A stretch of DNA of 64,000 nucleotides from Marinimicrobium sp050113635 (GCF_050113635.1 NZ_JBNJLT010000001.1:310001-374000); one strand, 5' to 3'. Positions 53,281-62,562 are shown, counted from the first letter of the stretch. Program-made: numbers and translations. Notes: generated by a model not told the origin, from the sequence alone.

Positions 53281-53880
53281 TTATGCCTCCTGATCCTCGC
53301 CCACGATGAGCAGATTATCGCCTTCGTAGCGGTGCGGTGGGACTTCCAGGTTCAGCGGCGCAGGAACCCCTCGATAAACACGACCGGCCAGGTCGAATTT
53401 GGAGCCGTGACAAGGGCAAAAGAACCCGCCCTGCCAGTCATTGCCACCGAGTTCAGCGGCACCGACTTCCGGGCGGAACATTGGCGCGCACCCCAAGTGT
53501 GTGCACAAACCGAGCAGAACCAGGAACTCTTGACGAATAGAGCGGGTCTCATTCTGGGCGTAAGGAGGCTGCTGAGGCTCTTCCGAGTTTGGATCACGTA
53601 GCAAATCACGCTCGGCGACGACCTCAAGTCCTTCAAGCGCTTCGGAAGTGCGGCGGATAATATACACCGGCTTACCTCGCCACTCTACGGTGATCATTTG
53701 CCCGGGTTCCATTTTGCCGATATTGGCCCGAACCGGAGCGCCAGCGGCTTTCGCCTTGGCACTGGGATTCCAGGACCCCACAAAAGGCACGGCGGCACCC
53801 ACAACGCCAACGGCGCCCACCACCGAGGTGGCAGCGGTCAGCACGCGGCGACGCGTTTTATTGACAACGTCATCGGTCAT
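53281..53880 (-). CDS. petA: Ubiquinol-cytochrome c reductase Rieske iron-sulfur subunit
   Basis: A 199-residue protein with a twin-arginine type N-terminus (KTRRRVLTA) and a single membrane anchor. A Rieske domain follows, with CTHLGC (Cys126, His128) and CPCHGS (Cys155, His158) as cluster ligands; Cys131 and Cys157 form the disulfide. It transfers electrons from ubiquinol to cytochrome c1. It is the first gene of the bc1 operon, two bases before the fused cytochrome b/c1 gene. GGGGAG precedes the ATG. Confidence 0.97.
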   Translation of the reverse strand: MTDDVVNKTRRRVLTAATSVVGAVGVVGAAVPFVGSWNPSAKAKAAGAPVRANIGKMEPGQMITVEWRGKPVYIIRRTSEALEGLEVVAERDLLRDPNSEEPQQPPYAQNETRSIRQEFLVLLGLCTHLGCAPMFRPEVGAAELGGNDWQGGFFCPCHGSKFDLAGRVYRGVPAPLNLEVPPHRYEGDNLLIVGEDQEA

Positions 53881-54051
53881 GACGATCTTCTCCCCTAATC
53901 AGCTTCCGACGGCCAGTAAATCGCTGAATTTCAACGGTTTAGAATAATATTCTCAAGACTTAAAAAGTGGCCAATATTAAAGAAATTACCCGCCGCTTAC
54001 AAGAATAAGCGACGCTAAAGGCCTTTCATACGAGATTCCAGGCTCCATACG

Positions 54052-54088
54052 AAAAACGCCCAGACCGCCAAACGGTCTGGGCGTTTTT
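54052..54088. terminator. Strong terminator after rpsI
   Basis: AAAAACGCCCAGACCG (54052-54067) and CGGTCTGGGCGTTTTT (54073-54088) form a perfect 16-base inverted repeat with a 5-base loop and T-tracts in both directions. On the minus strand it ends the rplM-rpsI transcript and separates it from petA. Confidence 0.95.
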
Positions 54089-54135
54089 GCTCGGAGCTGC
54101 CGCGGCCACCCCAAAAGGCGGCCTTCTCTCCACGA

Positions 54136-54528
54136 TTAACGTTTGGAGAATTGCGGACGCTTACGGGCTTTGCGCAGACCCACTTTCTTACGCTCGACGG
54201 CGCGAGAGTCGCGGGTAACGTAGCCTGCTTCGCGCAGAGAACCACGCAGGGCTTCGTCGTACTGCATCAGTGCCCGGGTCAAACCGTGGCGAATAGCGCC
54301 CGCCTGACCAAAGCTGCCACCGCCTTTTACGGTGACGTTCACGTCGAAGTTTTCGGTCATTTCCACCTTTTCAAGGGGCTGGCGCACGATCATACGCGCC
54401 ACTTCACGGCCGAAATACTCGTCCAGAGGACGGTCATTGACCGTGATTTTGCCGCTACCCTGGGCGATAAACACCCGAGCGGTGGAGGTCTTGCGGCGAC
54501 CGGTACCGTAGTATTGAGTGACTGCCAT
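54136..54528 (-). CDS. rpsI: 30S ribosomal protein S9
   Basis: A 130-residue protein of exact family length. It begins YYGTGRRKTSTARVFIAQGS and ends in the highly basic RKKVGLRKARKRPQFSKR that reaches toward the tRNA in the P site. It follows rplM by 14 bases, the universal rplM-rpsI operon, and is closed by a strong terminator. Confidence 0.98.
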   Translation of the reverse strand: MAVTQYYGTGRRKTSTARVFIAQGSGKITVNDRPLDEYFGREVARMIVRQPLEKVEMTENFDVNVTVKGGGSFGQAGAIRHGLTRALMQYDEALRGSLREAGYVTRDSRAVERKKVGLRKARKRPQFSKR

Positions 54529-54542
54529 AATCAGCTTCCCGG

Positions 54543-54971
54543 TTAAATAGTCAGTTCTTGAGGTTGCTGCGCAGTGTGCGGATGCTCGTTGCCTGCGTAG
54601 ACCTTGAGTTTCTTGAACATGGCGCGACCCAACGGACCGCGAGGCATCATACCCTTCACCGCGCGCTCGATGGTGCGCTCGGGGGCTTTGTCGATCAGCT
54701 TTTCGAAGCTGATGGACTTGATACCGCCAATAAAACCGGTGTGATGGTAGTACATCTTATCGCTGGCCTTCTTACCGGTCACGCGAACTTTCTCGGCGTT
54801 GATCACGACAATGTAGTCACCCGTGTCCACATGGGGCGTGTACTCGGGCTTGTGCTTGCCGCGCAGACGACGGGCAATTTCTGTGGCCATACGGCCCAGA
54901 GTCTTGCCTTCGGCGTCGACGACGAACCAGTCGCGTGAGACGGTTTCAGGTTTAGCACTGTAAGTCTTCAT
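54543..54971 (-). CDS. rplM: 50S ribosomal protein L13
   Basis: A 142-residue protein, as in E. coli. It begins MKTYSAKPETVSRDWFVVDA and includes the family signature VRVTGKKASDKMYYHHTGF and GMMPRGPLGRAMFKKLKVYA. L13 is an early assembly protein of the large subunit. The start at 54971 fits the family; a longer in-frame extension to 55043 is rejected. It is the first gene of rplM-rpsI. Confidence 0.98.
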   Translation of the reverse strand: MKTYSAKPETVSRDWFVVDAEGKTLGRMATEIARRLRGKHKPEYTPHVDTGDYIVVINAEKVRVTGKKASDKMYYHHTGFIGGIKSISFEKLIDKAPERTIERAVKGMMPRGPLGRAMFKKLKVYAGNEHPHTAQQPQELTI

Positions 54972-55083
54972 GTTATTTCCTGCCTCAGGAGGTGCTTCCC
55001 ACAAAAGAGCGCGAATTCTATAGATGTCCCGACTAGTTTTCAAGGGTGTGCTGGTGAAATTTTCACCAATGTGAGAGCACGTC

Positions 55084-56196
55084 TCACAACCGGTGCGGTT
55101 GCGCCAGATACTCCCGACTCTGCATCTCCAGCAGTCGACTCACGGTGCGCTCGAACTCGAACGCCAGCCGCCCTTCCCCATAGAGTTCCACCAAGGGCCT
55201 GGCCGCAGACATGACCAGCTTGACTCTCCGGTCATAGAATTCGTCTACCAGACTGATAAACCGACGGGCCTGATCGTCATTAGTGCGCCCCAGGGCCGGC
55301 ACATCGCTGATGACCACGGCGTGAAATTCCAAAGCCAGTTCAATATAGTCATTCTGGGAGCGAGGCCCGTCACAGAGCGCGGCAAAATCAAACCAGGCGA
55401 CGTCGTCCGCCACGCGCCGAGCGGTAATGTTACGCCCTTCCACCTCCAGTCGCTGGTGTTCGCGCACCTCGCTGCCCGCCGGCACCAGACTGTCAAAACT
55501 GGCCCGCAAGCTGACTTCAGCCGCTTCACCCAGTGGTGAATAGTAAAGCTCGGCCTGCTCCAGCGCCCTCAGGCGATAATCCTGTGCGCTGTCCAGTTCA
55601 AGAACCCTTGTATGACGCTTGATCTCAGCAATCGCTGGCAGAAAACGTGCACGCTGCAAGCCATCTTTATAAAGGCTGTCCGGCGGTATATTCGAGGTGG
55701 CCACCAAAGTAACCCCGCGGCGAAACAACGCCTGCATCAGGGTGCCGAGGATCATGGCATCTGTAATATCCGAGACAAAAAACTCATCGAAACAGATAAC
55801 GCGAGCCTCACCCGCAATGCGATCAGCCACCTGCTCCAGCGGATTTTTTTCCCCCGCCAGGGTTTTCAGTTCGGCATGGACCCGTCGCATAAACCGATGG
55901 AAATGCGCTCTCAGCTTATTGTCAAAAGGCAGGCTGTCATAGAAGTTGTCCATTAGGTAGGTTTTCCCACGGCCCACCCCGCCCCAGATATACAGCCCCG
56001 TCACCGGCGGTTGTGCCCGCCCTCGCAGACGACGCCACCACTGATGAAGCACCCCGGGGCTTTTTTCCGCCAGCAACGCTTCATACAAGGACTGGAGAGC
56101 ATCGACTACAACGGCCTGTGCGGGGTCCCGGGTGAAATCGGGGCGCTGAAGATCATTTTCATAGCGGGCGCGAGGACCGAGCGCTTCCTTTAGCAT
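55084..56196 (-). CDS. zapE: Cell division protein ZapE (AFG1-like ATPase)
   Basis: A 370-residue AAA-type ATPase. Walker A is GGVGRGKT (residues 72-79), Walker B VICFDEFFVSD, and sensor motifs follow in LVATSNIPPDSLYKDGLQR. In E. coli ZapE associates with FtsZ during constriction and low-oxygen growth. The ATG overlaps the last base of the hydrolase stop, so the two genes are coupled. It is located next to rplM, as in many relatives, with 112 bases between. Confidence 0.95.
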   Translation of the reverse strand: MLKEALGPRARYENDLQRPDFTRDPAQAVVVDALQSLYEALLAEKSPGVLHQWWRRLRGRAQPPVTGLYIWGGVGRGKTYLMDNFYDSLPFDNKLRAHFHRFMRRVHAELKTLAGEKNPLEQVADRIAGEARVICFDEFFVSDITDAMILGTLMQALFRRGVTLVATSNIPPDSLYKDGLQRARFLPAIAEIKRHTRVLELDSAQDYRLRALEQAELYYSPLGEAAEVSLRASFDSLVPAGSEVREHQRLEVEGRNITARRVADDVAWFDFAALCDGPRSQNDYIELALEFHAVVISDVPALGRTNDDQARRFISLVDEFYDRRVKLVMSAARPLVELYGEGRLAFEFERTVSRLLEMQSREYLAQPHRL

Positions 56197-56867
56197 CAGG
56201 ACTGCTCCAATTGCCGCTGCACCAACTCGGTCACATCCAACTTCATCGACGTCAACTGTCCGTGGAAAAAGTGTCCGGCTTCAGGGTAATAAAGCAGTTC
56301 ACAAGGGGATTGCAGATGGCCTCTCGTCCAGTTCACCACCCCTTCCGGCACCACGACATCATCCGCACCACCTTGTACCACGCCGACTGGGCATGGAAAA
56401 CGACCATCGCGGTCATAGTCATAGCGCTCCACTGGCGGTGCCACCAAAAGCAGGTGTCTCGGTGGAACATCCAATGCGTACGCCGCTCGCGCCGCCACGG
56501 CGGAGCCAAAGGAGAAACCTGCGAGCAATCGCTGAAACCCCGGACGCTGCTCCAGCAGCCAATGGTGTACGGCCAGCAGGTCCTCCGTTTCGCCAATGCT
56601 TTTATCGTAGCTTCCTTCACTGCCGCCCACACCCCGAAAGTTGAAGCGGACCACATCGATACCCAAATCCCGGTACACCCTCGCCAGCGTCGTCACCACT
56701 TTATTCTTCATGGTACCGCCGTGCTGCGGATGGGGATGGCAAACAATGGCCGCCAGTTCCTGATGCGCCAGGGGCCCCGCTTCATCACCAGCACGCACGC
56801 TGGCTTCGAGTATGCCAGCGGGTCCATCAATGGTAATTGCCGTCTCTGTTTGAGAAAATACTGACAC
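56196..56867 (-). CDS. Alpha/beta hydrolase
   Basis: About 223 residues of the dienelactone-hydrolase-like alpha/beta fold. Visible motifs are VCHPHPQHGGTMKNKVV (oxyanion-side loop), VRFNFRGVGGSEGSYD, the nucleophile elbow GFSFGSAVA, the Asp-containing QGGADDVV and the His in EAGHFFHG. It is probably a cytoplasmic esterase or thioesterase-type enzyme; the substrate is unknown. The start is placed at the GTG at 56867, five bases after GAGG; the frame is open to 57125, but that extension overlaps the opposite promoter region. It is coupled to zapE. Confidence 0.85.
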   Translation of the reverse strand: MSVFSQTETAITIDGPAGILEASVRAGDEAGPLAHQELAAIVCHPHPQHGGTMKNKVVTTLARVYRDLGIDVVRFNFRGVGGSEGSYDKSIGETEDLLAVHHWLLEQRPGFQRLLAGFSFGSAVAARAAYALDVPPRHLLLVAPPVERYDYDRDGRFPCPVGVVQGGADDVVVPEGVVNWTRGHLQSPCELLYYPEAGHFFHGQLTSMKLDVTELVQRQLEQS

Positions 56868-57108
56868 AAGCACCTCAGTGATCAGCCCCGTTCGTGTGCA
56901 ACGCCTTGATTTGACAAGGGGCGAGAAGAGCAGCGGACGGGGCGTTGACAAAGAATATACAATGCAGCACGGCCAGAGCAGGTGATTTGCGCCCTTGCCG
57001 ACCAAAAGGCCGTATAATAACGCGAGCAACCGCCAAATGGCAGGGTGGTCCAGTCGGCCGTTACCGCTTGATACCGCCATTACCGCTTCACACCGAGAGG
57101 AGAGTTTT

Positions 57109-57648
57109 GTGTTTTCATCCGGCACTCTGATTATTACCGCACTTATCTGTCTGTTGGGCGGTGGCGTCCTGGGCGCCGTTCTCTATCGGCTGACTGAGTC
57201 ACGCTCCCAGAATAAAACGCTGGAGGAGCGCGTCCAGAAGGCGGAAAGTGAGCTGAAGCGTTACCAGCAGGATGTGGCTGAGCATTTCGCCAAGACGTCT
57301 GACTTGGTTAACAACTTGACGCAAAGTTACCGCGATGTGTATGAGCACCTGGCGAACAGCGCGCTAAAACTGACGACTCCGGCACTGAGCCGCCAGATTC
57401 TGGACTCGGCCAACACTCACCTGCTGGGGACGGAGAAAACCTATTTCGAAGATGCGCAAGTAGAGGCACCCAAAGACTGGGCGCCCAAAAACGGCACCAC
57501 TGGTCAGCTAAGCGAAGAGTACGGACTGGACGACGAGCGAGATGATACGGCTCCGTACCATTACGGGGACCCGACCACGTATACCGATGATGAGCACCCG
57601 GAAGAGTTTACCCGTCGCCCATCCACCGACACCTCCAGCCGCGGCTGA
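57109..57648 (+). CDS. zapG: ZapG/YhcB family (DUF1043) cell-division protein
   Basis: A 179-residue protein with an N-terminal membrane helix (LIITALICLLGGGVLGAVLY, about residues 7-26), then a coiled-coil region (LEERVQKAESELKRYQQDVA) and the DUF1043 block HFAKTSDLVNNLTQSYRDVY. The tail is acidic and disordered. In E. coli YhcB/ZapG affects division and envelope growth. The GTG at 57109 has GAGAGGAG just upstream; a longer frame from 56995 has no such site. It is divergent from the hydrolase-zapE pair and upstream of degS. Confidence 0.9.
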   Translation: MFSSGTLIITALICLLGGGVLGAVLYRLTESRSQNKTLEERVQKAESELKRYQQDVAEHFAKTSDLVNNLTQSYRDVYEHLANSALKLTTPALSRQILDSANTHLLGTEKTYFEDAQVEAPKDWAPKNGTTGQLSEEYGLDDERDDTAPYHYGDPTTYTDDEHPEEFTRRPSTDTSSRG

Positions 57649-57658
57649 GAGTGACCGC

Positions 57659-57680
57659 CCGGTGCCATGCCTGGCACCGG
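57659..57680 (+). terminator. Hairpin between zapG and degS
   Basis: CCGGTGCC (57659-57666) and GGCACCGG (57673-57680) pair perfectly around a six-base loop, 10 bases after the zapG stop. No T-tract follows, so termination would be partial at best. Confidence 0.5.
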
Positions 57681-57705
57681 CGGCTGATCGAACGCGGAGT
57701 CACCG

Positions 57706-58842
57706 ATGAGCACACGAAGCCTGCTACCGTCACTCGGCTGGCCTGTGGCCTCTGGGTTATTGATTGCCCTGATTGCCATACTGGCCTTCCCGTCGCTTCG
57801 CCCCGCACCATTAAGGCCCGGTAACGAGGGACCGACCGCCACGACACAGACTCAGGTGATTTCCTATGCCGACGCCGTAGACCGTGCGGCGCCCGCCGTC
57901 GTCAGCATCTACACTCGCAAGATTCAGGAACAACGCCCTCATCCCCTGGAGTCCCACCCCTTCCTACGGCGGTTTTTCCAGAACTCACCGAATCAGCAAC
58001 AAGAGCGCACGGCGCTGGGGTCGGGCGTTATTGTGGACGAGAGGGGTTACCTGCTGACGAATGAGCATGTCATTAAAGACGCCGAAGAAATTGTCGTGCT
58101 TCTCTACGATGGCCGGGAAACCCGTGCTCGCTTAGTCGGCACCGACCCGGAAAGTGATCTGGCAGTTCTGAAGATTGAGCTCGACAACCTGAGTGTGATC
58201 AAAGTGCCCGAACCCACCCAGGCACGAATCGGCGATATCGTATTGGCTATTGGCAACCCTTTCGGCGTCGGGCAAACCGTTACGCAGGGCATTCTTAGCG
58301 CCACAGGGCGTTATAACCTGAACTTGAGTGAATACGAAAACTTCCTGCAGACTGACGCCGCCGTCAACATCGGTAATTCTGGCGGGGCGCTGGTAGACAT
58401 TCATGGTCAGTTGCTGGGGATTAACACCGCCATTTATGGCGAGGGCAATACCAACGTGGGTATCAGTTTCGCGATCCCCGCCGACTCGGCCATGCGCACC
58501 TTGCGGCAAATCATTGATCACGGACGAGTAGTCCGTGGCTGGCTCGGCATCGAAGTTCGCCCCCTGAGTACCGACCAGGCCAGCGACATCGCCCTGAACT
58601 CCACCAGCGGCGTTCTGGTCATGGCCGTGGACCCGAGCAGCCCGGCTGAGCGTGCAGGTTTGCGACAGGGAGACATACTGACCCATATCGATGGCGAATC
58701 AGTAGGGAATGGGCGCCGCGGCATGAACCAAATTGCCGCCACCTCACCCGGCACTGCAGTGACCTTGAGCGTTCAGCGGCAAGGGGAGCGGTTAAATTTG
58801 GAAACGGTGATTGGGGAGCGAAACTCACCTTCTCGCCCGTGA
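57706..58842 (+). CDS. degS: DegS/AlgW-type periplasmic serine protease
   Basis: A 378-residue membrane-anchored protease: one N-terminal helix (about residues 13-30), a trypsin-like domain with catalytic His121 (TNEHVIKD), Asp151 (SDLAVLKI) and Ser225 (GNSGGAL), and one PDZ domain (about 275-365). DegS/AlgW cleaves the anti-sigma factor RseA/MucA when PDZ senses misfolded outer membrane proteins, releasing sigma E. The single PDZ domain and N-terminal anchor separate it from DegP and DegQ. It is convergent with hisD. Confidence 0.94.
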   Translation: MSTRSLLPSLGWPVASGLLIALIAILAFPSLRPAPLRPGNEGPTATTQTQVISYADAVDRAAPAVVSIYTRKIQEQRPHPLESHPFLRRFFQNSPNQQQERTALGSGVIVDERGYLLTNEHVIKDAEEIVVLLYDGRETRARLVGTDPESDLAVLKIELDNLSVIKVPEPTQARIGDIVLAIGNPFGVGQTVTQGILSATGRYNLNLSEYENFLQTDAAVNIGNSGGALVDIHGQLLGINTAIYGEGNTNVGISFAIPADSAMRTLRQIIDHGRVVRGWLGIEVRPLSTDQASDIALNSTSGVLVMAVDPSSPAERAGLRQGDILTHIDGESVGNGRRGMNQIAATSPGTAVTLSVQRQGERLNLETVIGERNSPSRP

Positions 58843-58852
58843 ACCACCAACA

Positions 58853-58886
58853 TGAACAGTCCCAGCAATCAGGCCTGGACTGTTCA
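58853..58886. terminator. Bidirectional hairpin between degS and hisD
   Basis: TGAACAGTCC (58853-58862) and GGACTGTTCA (58877-58886) are perfect 10-base inverted repeats with a 14-base loop in the 69-base gap between two convergent genes. Confidence 0.65.
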
Positions 58887-58911
58887 GGGTTCATTTCAGC
58901 GCTACGGCGGC

Positions 58912-60225
58912 TCAGTCGCGAATACGGTACTCCGCTGAACGGGCGTGTGCCTCCAGCGCTTCACCTCGAGCCAGGACCGACGCGGTGCGAGCCAGCTCAG
59001 AGGCTCCCTCTGAAGAGCAGTGAATGATGGAGCTGCGCTTTTGGAAATCGTAAACCCCCAGCGGCGAGGAAAATCGGGCCGTTCCAGAAGTGGGCAGCAC
59101 GTGATTCGGTCCTGCGCAATAATCACCCAGTGCCTCCGGCGTGTAACGCCCCATAAATATTGCCCCGGCGTGCTCTACCTTCTCCAGCAGCAATTCAGGG
59201 TCAGCAACGGACAACTCGAGGTGCTCCGGCGCAATGCGGTTGCTGACGGCCAGCGCCTGATCCAGATTCTCAACGTGAATCAAGGCGCCTCGATTAGCCA
59301 GCGAGGTCCGGGCAATGGACTCTCTTTTCAAACTGGGCAGCAAACGCGCCATGGACGCTTCCACTTTATCCAGAAATGCCGCATCGGGGCTGACCAGAAT
59401 GGCTTGAGCCTGCTCATCATGTTCGGCCTGGCTGAACAAATCCATGGCAATCCAGTCCGGCTCGGTCTGGCCGTCGCAAATCACCAGGATTTCCGAGGGG
59501 CCAGCGATCATGTCGATGTCCACCAGTCCGAACACCGCCCGTTTGGCGGTCGCCACAAAAATGTTGCCCGGCCCCACAATCTTATCGACCTTGGGCAGGG
59601 TTTGCGTACCATAGGCCAACGCCGCGACCGCCTGGGCCCCACCAATCGTCACGACTTTATCCACCCCGGCCACAGCGGCGGCCGCCAGCACCATCGCACT
59701 CAATTCACCATCGGGGGCGGGAACCACCATTACCAATTCGCGCACCCCCGCCACTTTTGCGGGGATGGCATTCATTAATACTGAGGAAGGGTAAGACGCC
59801 TTTCCTCCGGGCACATACAGACCGACGCGCGCCATGGCCGTCACTTTTTGCCCCAGGCGGTTGCCGTTCGCTTCGGTGTAATCCCAGGACGACTGCCGTT
59901 GATGTTCGTGGTACTCGCGTATCCGGCTTGCCGCCGTTTCCAGCGCGGTGCGCTGTGCGGCGGGTAAGCCTTCCAGAGCGTGTTGCAGCTCTGCGGGTGG
60001 CACCACAAAATCATTGAGGCTTGTGCCCTGACGTCGGTCAAAACGGTTGGTATAAGCCACCACCGCCGCATCACCCTCGGTTTTCACCTGATGAAGAATG
60101 TCATTCACCGTGGCCACCACATCAGCATCGGACACACTGTCCCACGCCAACAGCGCGTCAAGCCGCGCCTCGAAATCCTCGGCGCCGGCATCCAGGCGAG
60201 CTATCATCGGGGGTTTCTCTGACAT
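58912..60225 (-). CDS. hisD: Histidinol dehydrogenase
   Basis: A 437-residue enzyme of standard length that oxidises histidinol to histidine in two NAD-linked steps. Recognisable blocks are VGLYVPGGKASYPSSVLMNA, IVGPGNIFVATAKRAVFG, DMIAGPSEILVICD, the catalytic region LFSQAEHDEQAQAI, and APEHLEL with zinc and base residues. The start at 60225 (MSEKPPMIARLD) fits the family; the frame is open upstream into hisG, which I reject. hisG lies 97 bases upstream with a hairpin between. The hisC gene often found next to hisD is not here. Confidence 0.96.
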   Translation of the reverse strand: MSEKPPMIARLDAGAEDFEARLDALLAWDSVSDADVVATVNDILHQVKTEGDAAVVAYTNRFDRRQGTSLNDFVVPPAELQHALEGLPAAQRTALETAASRIREYHEHQRQSSWDYTEANGNRLGQKVTAMARVGLYVPGGKASYPSSVLMNAIPAKVAGVRELVMVVPAPDGELSAMVLAAAAVAGVDKVVTIGGAQAVAALAYGTQTLPKVDKIVGPGNIFVATAKRAVFGLVDIDMIAGPSEILVICDGQTEPDWIAMDLFSQAEHDEQAQAILVSPDAAFLDKVEASMARLLPSLKRESIARTSLANRGALIHVENLDQALAVSNRIAPEHLELSVADPELLLEKVEHAGAIFMGRYTPEALGDYCAGPNHVLPTSGTARFSSPLGVYDFQKRSSIIHCSSEGASELARTASVLARGEALEAHARSAEYRIRD

Positions 60226-60257
60226 AGCAATATACTCGATTGGGCAGGGTCCGAACG

Positions 60258-60279
60258 CTCCCGACGGCAATGTCGGGAG
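60258..60279 (-). terminator. Hairpin between hisG and hisD
   Basis: CTCCCGAC (60258-60265) and GTCGGGAG (60272-60279) pair perfectly with a six-base loop in the hisG-hisD gap. It may modulate readthrough or stabilise the upstream message. Confidence 0.55.
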
Positions 60280-60322
60280 GCCCTTGAATCCCTCAGTTGA
60301 ATCTCTCAATACCGGCAGGTGG

Positions 60323-60970
60323 TTACGACGCGTTACCCTTGGCGTCCACGGCCTGTTCAATCGCATCAATCACGGATTGAATCAGGACATGCTTCATTTT
60401 CATGGACGCCTTGTTCACAATCAGTCTCGAGCTGATATCGGCAATGTGCTCACGCGGCTCCAGTCCATTGGCACGCAGGGTGTTACCGGTATCGACAATA
60501 TCAACAATTTCATCGGCCAAGTGCATGATCGGCGCCAGCTCCATCGCCCCGTACAGCTTGATAATGTCGGCTTGTTGACCGCGAGCGGCATAATATTGCT
60601 TGGCGATATTGACGTACTTGGTGGCCACCCGCAAGCGCCGCTGCCGGGGCTCAGCCCCTTTAATAGCCGCCGTCATCAAACGGCAACGGGCAATTCCCAG
60701 GTCCAGCGGTTCATACAGGCCATCCGCCCCGTTCTCCATCAGCGTGTCTTTGCCGGAAATTCCCATATCGGCCGCACCGAACTGCACATAGGTGGGTACA
60801 TCAGCGCCGCGCAGCACCAACAGCCGTACGTGCTCACGGCTGGTCTCAAATACCAGCTTGCGACTTTTATCGATATCCTCAACGGGCTCGATACCGGCCT
60901 CTGCCAGCAGAGGCAGAGTTTCTTTCAAAATCCGGCCCTTCGTCAGGGCAATGGTCAATGTCTGGGTCAT
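60323..60970 (-). CDS. hisG: ATP phosphoribosyltransferase, short form
   Basis: A 215-residue catalytic subunit, the short HisG type that lacks the C-terminal regulatory domain and needs HisZ for activity. Family blocks are LTIALTKGRILKETLPLLAE, FGAADMGISGKDTL and the phosphoribosyl-binding region EIVDIVDTGNTLRANGLEP. It performs the first step of histidine synthesis. AGAAGAGA precedes the ATG at 60970. hisZ is not in the window; in relatives it lies elsewhere, near purA. It is 32 bases downstream of murA. Confidence 0.95.
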   Translation of the reverse strand: MTQTLTIALTKGRILKETLPLLAEAGIEPVEDIDKSRKLVFETSREHVRLLVLRGADVPTYVQFGAADMGISGKDTLMENGADGLYEPLDLGIARCRLMTAAIKGAEPRQRRLRVATKYVNIAKQYYAARGQQADIIKLYGAMELAPIMHLADEIVDIVDTGNTLRANGLEPREHIADISSRLIVNKASMKMKHVLIQSVIDAIEQAVDAKGNAS

Positions 60971-61002
60971 GGTCTCTTCTGACGGTTTGGCGCTCATCGC
61001 CC

Positions 61003-62265
61003 TCAATTCGGCACCCGGCGGATGTTGGCGCCCAGCATTTGCAGTTTCTCTTCAATACATTCGTAACCACGGTCAATGTGGTAAATACGGTCCACCAGCG
61101 TCGTTCCTTCCGCCACCAGGCCCGCTATTACAAGGCTGGCAGAGGCACGCAAGTCAGTAGCCATCACTGGCGCGCCTTTAAGCTGATCAACACCTTGAAT
61201 CAGTGCCGTATTCCCTTCGAGCGTAATTCTGGCCCCCATTCGGTTCAACTCATGCACTTGAATAAGGCGGTTCTCGAAAATGGTTTCTGTCACAGAGCTG
61301 CTGCCTTCAGCCACAGCGTTCATGGCCGTAAACTGCGCCTGCATGTCCGTGGGAAACGCCGGATAAGGGGCCGTACGCAGACTCACACCCCGGGGGCGAT
61401 TGCCCTTCATATCCAGCTCGATCCAGTCGTCCCCCATACTGAGGTTCGCGCCGGCTTCTTCGAGCTTGAGCAGCACCGCTTCGAGAATGTCCGCCCGGGT
61501 GTCCTTCAGGCGGACCCGGCCGCGGGTGGTGGCCGCAGCCACTAAATAGGTTCCTGTTTCAATGCGGTCAGGCATTACGCTGTAGGTACAGGGGTTGAGG
61601 CGATCCACACCCCGAACAGTCAACGTCGGCGAGCCTATTCCTTTAATATCGGCGCCCATGGCCACCAGGCACTGCGCGAGATCCACTACTTCCGGCTCAC
61701 GGGCCGCATTCTCCAGCACCGTGGTGCCGTCGGCCAGAACCGCGGCCATTAACAGGTTCTCAGTACCGCCGACCGTCACGGTATCCATCAGAATGTGCGC
61801 CCCTTTCAGGCGACCATCGACCCGTGCGCGAATATAACCTTCGTCCACTTCAATCTCGGCGCCCATGGCCTCGAGGCCACGCAGATGAATGTCCACCGGT
61901 CGACTGCCAATGGCGCACCCGCCGGGAAAGGAGACGTTCGCTTCACCAAAGCGCGCCAACAACGGCCCAAGCACTAGAATGGAGGCCCGCATGGTTTTCA
62001 CCAACTGATACGGTGCGGTGAAGTCATTGATACTGGTGGGATCCACCTCAACAGACATGCGCTCATCGATGGTAACGCCCACCCCCATACAGCGCAGCAG
62101 CGCCAGCATGGTGGTAATATCGTTCAGGTGCGGCATGTTGCACACATGCACCGGACCATCCGCGAGCAAGGTGGCCGCCAAAATCGGCAGCGCGGAGTTC
62201 TTCGAGCCGGAAATCCGAATCTCACCATTGAGCGGCGGGCCGCTCTGAATTTGCAATTTATCCAT
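61003..62265 (-). CDS. murA: UDP-N-acetylglucosamine 1-carboxyvinyltransferase
   Basis: A 420-residue enzyme for the first committed step of peptidoglycan synthesis, transferring enolpyruvate from PEP to UDP-GlcNAc. The catalytic Cys is Cys117 in FPGGCAIGSRPVD, the fosfomycin target. Further blocks are ISGSKNSALPILAATLLADG and MPDRIETGTYLVAAA. It lies between ibaG (54 bases upstream) and hisG, the common gammaproteobacterial order. Confidence 0.97.
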   Translation of the reverse strand: MDKLQIQSGPPLNGEIRISGSKNSALPILAATLLADGPVHVCNMPHLNDITTMLALLRCMGVGVTIDERMSVEVDPTSINDFTAPYQLVKTMRASILVLGPLLARFGEANVSFPGGCAIGSRPVDIHLRGLEAMGAEIEVDEGYIRARVDGRLKGAHILMDTVTVGGTENLLMAAVLADGTTVLENAAREPEVVDLAQCLVAMGADIKGIGSPTLTVRGVDRLNPCTYSVMPDRIETGTYLVAAATTRGRVRLKDTRADILEAVLLKLEEAGANLSMGDDWIELDMKGNRPRGVSLRTAPYPAFPTDMQAQFTAMNAVAEGSSSVTETIFENRLIQVHELNRMGARITLEGNTALIQGVDQLKGAPVMATDLRASASLVIAGLVAEGTTLVDRIYHIDRGYECIEEKLQMLGANIRRVPN

Positions 62266-62319
62266 TAGAAAGCCAACTGTGTCAGCCGCTGCGCGTCAGC
62301 GGGAAATGGGGACAACGGG

Positions 62320-62562
62320 TCACGCCTGCTGTTGTTGCCACTCTTCCGGCGTAAGAGTCTTCATGTGCACCGCGTGGATGGTTCCTTGGGCGATGCTTTC
62401 CGAGAGCGCGGCGTAGACCATTTGTTGCTTTTTGACGGGGCTCATACCGACAAAAGCCGGGCTCACCACCAGCAAATTGATGTGACTCCCATCAATGCCC
62501 ACTTGAACGTGGCTGTCGGGCACGTGAGCTTCCACCAACTGTTTAATTTGATCGGGTTGCAT
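62320..62562 (-). CDS. ibaG: BolA/IbaG-family protein
   Basis: An 80-residue BolA-like protein with the conserved VSPAFVGMSPVKKQQMVYAA segment and the His in GTIHAVHMKTLTPEEW. IbaG-type BolA proteins bind iron-sulfur clusters together with monothiol glutaredoxins. It occupies the usual place before murA. The upstream neighbour should be mlaB, but only a 137-base gap separates it from mlaC. Confidence 0.94.
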   Translation of the reverse strand: MQPDQIKQLVEAHVPDSHVQVGIDGSHINLLVVSPAFVGMSPVKKQQMVYAALSESIAQGTIHAVHMKTLTPEEWQQQQA

